From contig JAFGXV010000060.1 of the NCBI GenBank assembly GCA_016936455.1, forward strand, positions 1 through 42,237: a stretch of 42,237 nucleotides of DNA, written 5' to 3'. The notes under the pieces are model-generated. The model searched no databases. It saw nothing but the letters and a program-made list of their open reading frames with translations, and was not told the DNA's origin. Origin of the DNA: Desulfuromonadaceae bacterium (GTDB lineage Bacteria > Desulfobacterota > Desulfuromonadia > Desulfuromonadales > Desulfuromonadaceae). A program made the position numbers and the translations under genes. Shown in pieces: positions 12,715 through 19,244 of the stretch; the first letter of the stretch is position 1; each line of letters starts with the position of its first letter.

Positions 12715-12921
12715 ATGTCGGGACTGCGCAAAAAAGTCGTGCCGGGTGTTTTGCTCGGAATGCTGGTGGTGTGGTGGAGCGGTTGTACGCCGCGGGTACA
12801 GGTCGAGGCGCCGGATAAACCCATTACCATCAACCTGAATGTCAAGATTGAACACGAGATCAAGGTGAAGGTTGATCGCGAACTGGATACGTTGTTCAGT
12901 GCCGACAGTGGCCTGTTTTAA
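12715..12921 (+). CDS. ynbE: YnbE-like outer membrane lipoprotein
   Basis: This is a 68-residue lipoprotein with basic start MSGLRKK, a hydrophobic stretch and a lipobox ending in WWSGC (Cys at about residue 22). The mature part ends in a strand-forming segment (PITINLNVKIEHEIKVKVD) like that of YnbE, which in E. coli pairs with YdbH at the outer membrane. The ATG at 12715 sits one base past the ydbH stop, so translation is likely coupled; the codons upstream in the same frame lie inside ydbH and are not used. Confidence 0.85.
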   Translation: MSGLRKKVVPGVLLGMLVVWWSGCTPRVQVEAPDKPITINLNVKIEHEIKVKVDRELDTLFSADSGLF

Positions 12922-12958
12922 AAATCTCAAAAGGGAAACAAGAAAGAGGGTGAAAAGG

Positions 12959-13303
12959 ATGAAGCGAAATGTGACTCGTCTGCTGCTCCCCACGCTTGCG
13001 GTAATGGGAGTCCTCCTGCTGTGTTGTGCGTCGGCTTTCGCAATCGATCTGGAAAGCGCCAAGGCAAGCGGGCTGGTCGGTGAAACCCCCAGCGGCTATC
13101 TGGCGCCGGTTCAGGCGCCGACGCCGCAGGTGGAGAAACTGATTGAAGCCATCAATGGCAAGCGCAAAGCCAGTTATGAGAAAATCGCCGTTCAAAACGG
13201 GACGACCCTGCAGGTAGTCGAAAAAATGGCTGGCCAGAAATCCATGCAAAAAACGGCCGCCGGACAGTACATTCTGGTTGGAGGCGCGTGGCAGAAAAAA
13301 TAA
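12959..13303 (+). CDS. ydbL: YdbL-like periplasmic protein (DUF1318)
   Basis: A 114-residue exported protein. The signal peptide is MKRNVTRLLLPTL to about residue 25, ending near SAFA. The mature part contains GLVGETPSGYL, the DUF1318 signature, then a helical segment (INGKRKASYEKIAVQNG). In E. coli YdbL assists the YdbH-YnbE bridge. The ATG at 12959 follows an AGAGGGTGAAAAGG ribosome site, 37 bases past the ynbE stop. It is the last gene of the cluster; no clear terminator was seen in the following 220 bases. Confidence 0.88.
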   Translation: MKRNVTRLLLPTLAVMGVLLLCCASAFAIDLESAKASGLVGETPSGYLAPVQAPTPQVEKLIEAINGKRKASYEKIAVQNGTTLQVVEKMAGQKSMQKTAAGQYILVGGAWQKK

Positions 13304-13523
13304 CGCGGTCGGCGTTTTATCGCCAGGATCGTTCGGGTCCCGCCGGTCGTTTTCTCTCCCTCCCATGGTCCATGGCTTTTGCGGGCTGGCGAACGCCGGC
13401 AGATTCGCACCGGGATCATGTCTCATGAAATAAAACAAATCTCATTTTCCTTGTCTGATGCTCTCGGTTCCCTGATAGTAGAAAAGTTGTGTCTGTTGTG
13501 TTTTTTTGTTTCATGAGGTGTTC

Positions 13524-14363
13524 ATGAGGATTGCCAGGCTCATTGTGCTGGTTGTTTGGTGCTGCCTCCCGACGCTGGCTTTTTCAGCCCAGCCGTCGAG
13601 GACTCTGCGTTTTTCTCCTCTCCCGCTGGAATCCGAACATTACGTCAAAAAGCAATTCTCCTGTTTCTGCCGTTCCCTGGCGGCGATGACGCAACAAAAA
13701 ATCGAATTGGTCTACAAGAAAGACTATGTCGACATCCTGTCGGCCCTGCATCATGACGAAATTGACCTGGCCTATCTAGGCCCGCTGCCCTATGTCAAAG
13801 TACGTGAAGCGGATACGGACATCGTTCCTCTGGTCCGTTTTCTAAGCCGAAACGGCGAGAGCACCTACACCTGTTCGCTGGTGGCCTTTGGGCACAACCG
13901 GCCCGACCTTCAGGAGACCTGCACAACCGTTGCCCTGACCCAGCCCTATTCAACCTGCGGTTATCTGGTGACCGAGGCACTTCTTTCTTCTTTTCACCAG
14001 AGTTTGCAACAATGCCCCTATACCTATGCGGGGAACCATGAACAGGCAGCATTGGCCGTTGTTCGGGGTGAAGCTGTTCTGGCCGGGGTAAAAACGGCCA
14101 TCGCCCGGCAGTATGAAAACCTTGGCCTGACGGTTCTGCAGGAAAGTACCGCCCTGCCCGGGTTTCTCCTTGTTGCCAATCAGCGGACGTTAGGTAAAGA
14201 GCAGGTCGATATGTTGCGTCAGAATCTGTTGGCGCGGGAGCCGCAGTCGATCTCTGAGTGGGGTGAATTGGTCCGTTACGGCATGATTGAAGCGAAAAAC
14301 GAGGACTATGATGTCATCCGCACCCTTTTAAAGCGCCACCCGATTCCGGATATCGCACCATGA
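13524..14363 (+). CDS. PhnD-like periplasmic substrate-binding protein
   Basis: This is a 279-residue exported solute-binding protein of the phosphate/phosphonate-binding (PhnD) family. The signal peptide covers about residues 1-22 and ends near TLAFSA. The PhnD-type core DILSALHHDEIDLAYLGPLPYV (about 65-87) and the hinge stretch ALTQPYSTCGYLV are visible. The ATG at 13524 follows GAGGTG. No transporter permease or ATPase is near. Instead its stop overlaps the start of a diguanylate cyclase (ATGA), so it more likely acts as a sensor subunit than in uptake. The ligand cannot be told from sequence. Confidence 0.85.
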   Translation: MRIARLIVLVVWCCLPTLAFSAQPSRTLRFSPLPLESEHYVKKQFSCFCRSLAAMTQQKIELVYKKDYVDILSALHHDEIDLAYLGPLPYVKVREADTDIVPLVRFLSRNGESTYTCSLVAFGHNRPDLQETCTTVALTQPYSTCGYLVTEALLSSFHQSLQQCPYTYAGNHEQAALAVVRGEAVLAGVKTAIARQYENLGLTVLQESTALPGFLLVANQRTLGKEQVDMLRQNLLAREPQSISEWGELVRYGMIEAKNEDYDVIRTLLKRHPIPDIAP

Positions 14364-16354
14364 AGCGCTATGTGGTCACATGTGTCGTTTTTCTGGTGTT
14401 CCTTGCTGGCAGTTGGCTGCTGATTTACAGCCGCTGCCAGCATATCAGGGATGATCACCTCCAGCTTCATCTGACAACGGAACGGGCGGCCATCAACAGC
14501 TCGATCGGCACCTATCGTCTTCTGGCGCAAGCGATCAATGACGAGGTCATTCAAACCGAACCGGTTCTGCGACTGGTTGAAGGCATCACCCGCAGCGAGG
14601 GCGCCGAGCAGAACATCCTGCGCGGAAAACTTTACCGCCTGCTGGATCCCGTCTACCAGCGTCTGCGCGGCAAGCAGGTGCGCCAGCTGCATTTTCATTT
14701 TCCCGACAGCCGCTCCATGCTGCGTTTTCACGCCCCGTCGCGCAGCGGGGACTCCCTTGCCACCGTCCGTCCCTCCGTTGTCATGGCCAACACCCGGCAT
14801 GTTGCCGTTCATGGCTTCGAAACGGGCCGGGTTTTTCATGGTTTTCGTCATGTCTTTCCTCTGTTTTATCAGCAGCAGCCCATCGGTTCCGTGGAAATCA
14901 GCACTTCCTTTTACCAGATTCGCGAGGAGTTCAAGCAACTGACGGAAACCGAACAAACCCAACTGACCTTTTTGCTCTACCGTCCCGAAATGTGGGACAA
15001 GCTGTTTCCTGATTTGAAATTGTTCTACCAGCCTTCTCTGCTCAGCCGCGATTATGTGATCGAACGGGCCGATCTGATCAGTTCCATCTGCTCGGAAAAC
15101 ATGAGCACGTCTTCGCTGATCGAAAAGGTTCAGCGTCGCCTCAAAGCGTCGTCGGAGATTGGCGCACAGTTAGCGGCGCAACAGAGTTTTGCCGTGGCAA
15201 CGAACCTGGATGGGCAAACCTACACCGTGGTTTTTCACTCCATTGTGAATAGTCTGGATCAGCATGCCGCGTATATCATGTCTGTCACGCCGGAACCTTT
15301 TCTTGCGTCCATTCGGGAGGATGGGGTCTGGATGGGATGCCTTTCGGCCTTTTTGCTGACGATGGTTTTGCTTTACCGCCTCCGTTTTCTGGCGGCCGAT
15401 GAAAAAGAAAAACGACAATCCCTTTTTCTCAGCAGTATTTCCGACAATCTGGGTACCGCGCTCTATACAACCAATGAGCGGGGTGAACTTACCTTTGTCA
15501 ATGGCGCCATGGAGCGCCTGCTCGGTTATGCGCAGCAGGAAATCCTCGGGCGTAATGCGCACGAGTTGTTCCATCATAGCCCTCATCAGGCGGAGCAGGA
15601 CTGCTTTTGTGAACAGGCCATTCAGCAGAATCGAACCATTGTGTCGGATGACTACATTTTTAAGGATCGGATGGAAACCGTCTTTCCGGTTGAAATTATC
15701 TGCAGTCCGCTGCGAGAAAATAGAAAAATTATCGGCACCACCACGATTTTTCAGGATATCAGCCGGCGGCGTGAGCAGGAGCGTCAGCTAAAGGAGACCA
15801 AGGAAAAGCTCAAAGAGGCGAATACGACCCTGCTGCGTCTGGCCACCCATGACGGTCTGACCGAAGTGGCCAACCGACGAAGTTTTAACCAGCAAATCGA
15901 GCGTGTCTGGCGTGCCGCCCTGCGGCAACAGACCCCGCTCGGACTGCTGATGATCGATATTGACCATTTCAAGTGTTATAACGATTATTTTGGCCACCAG
16001 CAGGGGGATGTTTGTCTGCAGGCGGTCGCCGAGACTTTGCAGCGTGCCTGTCAGCGGCCGGGAGACTTTGTCGCCCGCTACGGAGGGGAAGAATTTGCTG
16101 TCCTGCTGCCCGATACGGATGCGAATGACAGTTTTCACGTTGCGAAGCGCATACAGCACCAGCTCGCGGCACAGGACCTTCAGAATCCTGCGGCAACGGA
16201 ATTTGTCCGAGTGACACTGAGCATCGGTTGCTGCAGCCTGATTCCTGCTCCGGACCAGACGGTTGAAGATCTGATCCGCCTGGCGGATCAGAGCCTGTAT
16301 CGGGCCAAGAAAGAGGGGCGCAACCGCATCTGCTGCTGTTCTTCGGAACAATAA
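14360..16354 (+). CDS. Membrane diguanylate cyclase: periplasmic sensor, PAS and GGDEF
   Basis: This protein makes cyclic di-GMP from two GTP. It has 664 residues: membrane helix 7-24, a periplasmic dCache-like sensor (about 25-320), a second helix (322-340), a PAS domain (about 353-470), a short coiled linker and a GGDEF domain (about 480-660). The active site is RYGGEEF (GGEEF 575-579). An inhibitory-site motif RPGD lies five residues before it (567-570), so product feedback is expected. Its start overlaps the stop of the PhnD-like gene by four bases, suggesting a paired receptor and output, as known for binding protein plus cyclase pairs elsewhere (inference). Confidence 0.93.
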   Translation: MKRYVVTCVVFLVFLAGSWLLIYSRCQHIRDDHLQLHLTTERAAINSSIGTYRLLAQAINDEVIQTEPVLRLVEGITRSEGAEQNILRGKLYRLLDPVYQRLRGKQVRQLHFHFPDSRSMLRFHAPSRSGDSLATVRPSVVMANTRHVAVHGFETGRVFHGFRHVFPLFYQQQPIGSVEISTSFYQIREEFKQLTETEQTQLTFLLYRPEMWDKLFPDLKLFYQPSLLSRDYVIERADLISSICSENMSTSSLIEKVQRRLKASSEIGAQLAAQQSFAVATNLDGQTYTVVFHSIVNSLDQHAAYIMSVTPEPFLASIREDGVWMGCLSAFLLTMVLLYRLRFLAADEKEKRQSLFLSSISDNLGTALYTTNERGELTFVNGAMERLLGYAQQEILGRNAHELFHHSPHQAEQDCFCEQAIQQNRTIVSDDYIFKDRMETVFPVEIICSPLRENRKIIGTTTIFQDISRRREQERQLKETKEKLKEANTTLLRLATHDGLTEVANRRSFNQQIERVWRAALRQQTPLGLLMIDIDHFKCYNDYFGHQQGDVCLQAVAETLQRACQRPGDFVARYGGEEFAVLLPDTDANDSFHVAKRIQHQLAAQDLQNPAATEFVRVTLSIGCCSLIPAPDQTVEDLIRLADQSLYRAKKEGRNRICCCSSEQ

Positions 16355-16390
16355 ACGGGTCGAGTCGAGGGGGTGATGCGCTGGATTGAG

Positions 16391-16567
16391 TCAGGGAATT
16401 GAAGGGTTTGCGGGAGCCTGTATTTCATTCTCGGTGGGGGCAGGGCCGTCCTGCGGCTCGGGGTCTTGCAGGTCCTCTCTGCTTTGTTTGCGCTTTTTCT
16501 TCTCCTCCTTTTTTGCCTGGCGTGAAAGTTCCTTCTGTCGCTTTTCGTAGCTGAAATTTCGTTTCAT
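16391..16567 (-). CDS. Small basic protein of unknown function (58 aa)
   Basis: On the minus strand an open frame begins MKRNFSYEKRQKELSRQ at 16567 and ends with TGA at 16391. The first 33 residues are dense in Lys, Arg, Glu and Gln and should form one charged helix; the tail is rich in Pro and acidic residues. A similar N terminus (MKRNFSYEKRQKEL followed by KKEEK) is one I recall from small conserved hypothetical proteins in many proteobacteria, so it is likely a real gene. Function is unknown. The ribosome site is weak. It lies between the csp terminator and the convergent diguanylate cyclase gene. Confidence 0.7.
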   Translation of the reverse strand: MKRNFSYEKRQKELSRQAKKEEKKKRKQSREDLQDPEPQDGPAPTENEIQAPANPSIP

Positions 16568-16624
16568 ATGTTCAATCTCATTTTCTGATTCGGGATACGC
16601 CCTGAGGGATTCCTGTCCCTCAAT

Positions 16625-16657
16625 AAAAAAACCTCGCGATCTCTCGCGAGGTTTTTT
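16625..16657 (-). terminator. Terminator of the second csp gene
   Basis: An 8-bp GC stem (CCTCGCGA/TCGCGAGG, loop TCTC) is flanked by A-runs and T-runs on both sides that extend the stem. It lies 26 bases past the csp stop and can end transcripts in either direction. Confidence 0.9.
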
Positions 16658-16683
16658 CTCATCTCGGATATGAACTAAACGAG

Positions 16684-16884
16684 TTATGCTCTACGAACAT
16701 TCGCCGATTGAGGGCCCTTTTGGCCTTGTGTTACATCGAAGGTGACGCGGTCGCCTTCTGATAGAGACTTAAAGCCATCCCCGGTAATCGCCGAGAAATG
16801 GACAAATACGTCCGGACCGTTGTCCTGCTCGATAAAGCCAAACCCTTTTGAATCATTGAACCACTTTACTGTACCTTGAGCCAT
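16684..16884 (-). CDS. Cold-shock domain protein (CspA family), second copy
   Basis: A 66-residue cold-shock protein with RNP1 KGFGFI and RNP2 VFVHFS, beginning [10 protein letters not shown]. It is clearly paralogous to the csp at 4627-4827, differing mainly in the C-terminal third. The ATG at 16884 follows GGAG. It has its own terminator. Its upstream region carries a hairpin with a U-run (16950-16977), which may be part of a leader or the end of another small transcript. Confidence 0.97.
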   Translation of the reverse strand: MAQGTVKWFNDSKGFGFIEQDNGPDVFVHFSAITGDGFKSLSEGDRVTFDVTQGQKGPQSANVRRA

Positions 16885-17272
16885 TTTCTTCTCCAGTCCT
16901 TTTCAAGGACTTTTTTGTGCCCGCTTCGTATTCTAAGCCAAAATTAAAAAAGCACACACCACTTCGGGCTTGTGCTTGATAAGCTGGGTCAGCACCTTGC
17001 TTCCCAGTTTGAATACAAAGGCGTCTACACAAACGTTCTTAAGTTTGCGCAGGCTATCACCTCCTCTGGAGTAATGCAAGTTAAAAAATCAATTGTTCAA
17101 TTTTGTGCGCAACCGTTCGGAGGCCGGTTCGGTAGATGTCACAACAATGCCGGGCCGGTGACCTCAGGGTGAGATTGAAACGGTGCCGAAATTTCCGTTT
17201 GGCTTTGTTGAATAAGGGGTTAAATGGTTATTTGAAACAATTATTTGAATTGGTGTAGCGAAAGGATAGGTA
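16885..17272. other. Intergenic region: csp leader, hairpin and possible micro-ORF
   Basis: This stretch of nearly 390 bases has no ordinary gene. On the minus strand an inverted repeat AAGCACA/TGTGCTT (16950-16977) is followed by TTTTTTAATTTT, like a terminator or attenuator before csp. Upstream of it is a near-perfect Shine-Dalgarno sequence, AGAGGAGGTGAT (17054-17065), before a 39-codon frame opening with CTG. The last 50 bases on the plus strand match the promoter region of the intact TetR gene at 35360-35446. Confidence 0.6.
16933..17052 (-). CDS. Possible micro-ORF with CTG start (39 codons)
   Basis: From CTG at 17052 the frame reads RKLKNVCVDAFVFKLG and continues to TAG at 16933-16935, ending in a hydrophobic stretch. 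AGGAGGTGAT lies at proper spacing (about 7 bases) before it, the best ribosome site in the window. There is no ATG, GTG or TTG at that spacing in this frame; a GTG within the Shine-Dalgarno itself opens an 11-codon frame instead. It could be a leader peptide for csp or a gene remnant. Nothing is recognised in it. Confidence 0.25.
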   Translation of the reverse strand: MRKLKNVCVDAFVFKLGSKVLTQLIKHKPEVVCAFLILA

Positions 17273-17460
17273 TGGCCAGTCAGGATTCGACAACGACCAA
17301 GGAGAAATTGCTCTCGGTCGCCATCGAGGTGTTTGTCGAAAAAAGTTATCGCGATGCCACGCTGGCAGATCTCGGCCAGATCCGGGCACTGATCGAGCGC
17401 ATTGCGGACGATAGCAGCCGCGATTTCTTCATCACGCAGACGCGCTGCGCATCTTTTTGA
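17273..17460 (+). pseudogene. TetR regulator remnant with internal deletion
   Basis: The first 36 or so codons (MASQDSTTTKEKLLSVAIEV onward) are nearly identical in DNA to the intact TetR gene at 35447, with three mismatches counted in about 93 bases. The sequence then jumps in frame from TLADL to GQIRALIERIADDSSRDFF. About 55 residues are missing, covering the recognition helix and the start of the ligand domain. After FFIT the match ends and the frame closes seven codons later at a junction with unrelated sequence. The same AAAGGATAGGT ribosome site precedes the ATG as in the intact copy. It cannot bind DNA as a normal TetR protein. Confidence 0.85.
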
Positions 17461-17582
17461 ATGGAAGTGTCGACGCGCCAGTCACCGAAACTGTAACTGG
17501 TACTGTCGGCGTCGCTGGTCATGGCGGTTGTGCTGAACAGGCAGATGGCGAGCAGAACAATCAGAACTATCCGTGTTTTCAT
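17445..17582 (-). pseudogene. 5' fragment of a secreted-protein gene
   Basis: From ATG 17582 the minus strand encodes a convincing signal peptide (MKTRIVLIVLLAICLFSTTA) and a short mature stretch containing YSFGDWRVDTSIQ. The FGDW element recalls the invasion-associated locus B (IalB) family, but that is only a guess. After about 46 codons the frame runs into antisense of the TetR remnant, so only the 5' end of the gene is left. The junction near 17440-17450 is where the TetR similarity also stops. Confidence 0.5.
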
Positions 17583-17794
17583 CTGGACATCGTTTCACTG
17601 GTTGGTAATTACGATGTCATTATTTCCCGCTGTTTTCGCTTGGATTCTTGCCTGCGCGGCAGCGTTGTCGAGGGCGCCCTTAATTCCGTACAGTGTAAAA
17701 ATTCGCTCCCTCGATACAAGAGGAGGAGAAATTTTCTTTCACGGGCTGCAGGTATGGGAAAAGCGGCAGTCGCACCGTCGTGCACAGAACCGTT
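17583..17794. other. Intergenic, no gene recognised
   Basis: Together with the scar on its left this makes a gene-free stretch of more than 300 bases. It should hold the promoter of the truncated secreted-protein gene (leftward). A short symmetric TACAGTGTA (about 17690) is visible. The frames crossing it on the plus strand look non-coding. No terminator for the flavoprotein gene ending at 17795 was found. Confidence 0.5.
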
Positions 17795-19153
17795 CTAGCC
17801 TTTAAACGCCCACTGTTGCATCAGCACGGCTTCAGCGGCCTTGATCAATGGATAGGCCGTCGGCGGTGCCGTCAGCAGCGGGTGGGTGCCGATCTGAAGG
17901 GTGAGCAGGGAACTGACGGTCATTCTACTCTGAATCATCAGGCCGATCATGTTGATCAGCTCGCCGCTGCTCTCCCCGCCGATCACCTCGCCGCCGAGGA
18001 TGACGCCGGACTCTTTATCGACAATCAGTTTGACCAGTTGCTGATGCGTGCCGGGCAGTGTTCCCGGATGTTTGTCGATGCCTTCAAAAGCTCCGGTCAG
18101 GATCCTGAAGCCTCGTTCGCTGGCCATGCTCTCCGTGACACCGGCGGCAGCAAATGCCGTATCACCGATGCATGTGCAGAAAATGGAAATATTGCCGTTA
18201 AAGGCTCGCAGGGTGGAAAGTTGATACAGATTCATCCCGGCGATCCGTGCCTCAGCGCAGGCGGCCGACGCCAGCATGACGCCCTTGAGGCTGAGGGTGA
18301 TGAAGCTGTGTTTTTCCGCGCAGTCGCCGACGGCAAAAATATCCCGGTTGGCGGTGCGCATGTACTCGTTGACCTTGATGAAGCCCATCTCGTTGATTTT
18401 GACGCCGGCCTCTCTGGCCAACGTCACATTGGGCTGATAGCCCGTGGAGATGATGACGGCATCGGTCTCAATCATCTCGCCGCTGCTCAAGACCACCTGC
18501 TCAACTTTTCTATCACCGCGCAGTTCCTCGACACGGCTGTTGCTGCGGACACGGACCCCCCGTGATTCGAGCAGATCCTGAGCCCTGGCGGCCAGCTCCG
18601 GATCAAACGCCAGACTCAGAATATGGGGCAACATTTCGATATGGGTGACCTTCTTGCCGGACCAGTTCAGCTCATCCGCTACCTCCACGCCGATAAAACC
18701 GCCACCGAGCACGACGATTTTTTTGCAGCCCTCAAGGCGGTGACGGAGCTGATCCAGGTAGGTTTTATCTTTGGGCATGGTAAAAACATTATCCAGATCG
18801 GCACCCTTGAGCCAGTTTGGCTTGATGGGCTCCGAGCCGGTGGCGATGACCACTTTTTCAAAGCTGATTTTTGTTCCGTCGGCCAGATGACAGATTTTGC
18901 TGGCCTGATCCAGGGCGACGGCTTCAGCGATTCTGAGTTCAACCCCGGCATTGGTTAGAACGGCATCGGGGATGGCGTTTTTGTCACTGCTTTCGAGCGA
19001 ACCAAAAATATAGGGAATCCCGCACGGAACCAGAACCTTGTCCTCTTTTCTGAGCAGGGTCACTTTTTTCTCCCGGTGAAACGCCTTTGCTGTTGTCGCG
19101 GCAACAATGCCTGCTGCGCTGCCACCGATCACCAGTATGTCTGTTCTTTCCAT
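17795..19153 (-). CDS. FAD-dependent disulfide reductase / NADH oxidase (CoA-disulfide reductase type)
   Basis: This 452-residue flavoprotein belongs to the single-cysteine pyridine nucleotide-disulfide family (NADH oxidase, CoA-disulfide or persulfide reductases). The FAD motif ILVIGGSAAGIVAA is at the N terminus. The redox cysteine is in VPCGIPYIFG near residue 43. The NAD motif VVLGGGFIGVEVAD is near 155, the second FAD motif IFAVGDCAE near 280, and a dimerisation domain ends the chain. There is no C-terminal rhodanese domain. The ATG at 19153 has an AAAGGATG site. It lies 91 bases after the LtaS-family gene on the same strand; it could be the last gene of that operon or separate. The electron acceptor is not known. 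Confidence 0.88.
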   Translation of the reverse strand: MERTDILVIGGSAAGIVAATTAKAFHREKKVTLLRKEDKVLVPCGIPYIFGSLESSDKNAIPDAVLTNAGVELRIAEAVALDQASKICHLADGTKISFEKVVIATGSEPIKPNWLKGADLDNVFTMPKDKTYLDQLRHRLEGCKKIVVLGGGFIGVEVADELNWSGKKVTHIEMLPHILSLAFDPELAARAQDLLESRGVRVRSNSRVEELRGDRKVEQVVLSSGEMIETDAVIISTGYQPNVTLAREAGVKINEMGFIKVNEYMRTANRDIFAVGDCAEKHSFITLSLKGVMLASAACAEARIAGMNLYQLSTLRAFNGNISIFCTCIGDTAFAAAGVTESMASERGFRILTGAFEGIDKHPGTLPGTHQQLVKLIVDKESGVILGGEVIGGESSGELINMIGLMIQSRMTVSSLLTLQIGTHPLLTAPPTAYPLIKAAEAVLMQQWAFKG

Positions 19154-19244
19154 CTGTTCATCCTTTCGTTCATTGATAACATTGCAGATCATTTCAGCTG
19201 ACTCATCCATCGGGCCATGAATAGCGGAACGGCCTGTGCAAAAC

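Noticed and set aside
17457-17798. Plus-strand open frame across the scar region
   Set aside because: It has no ribosome site or recognisable domain, and it overlaps the antisense of a better-supported signal peptide fragment.
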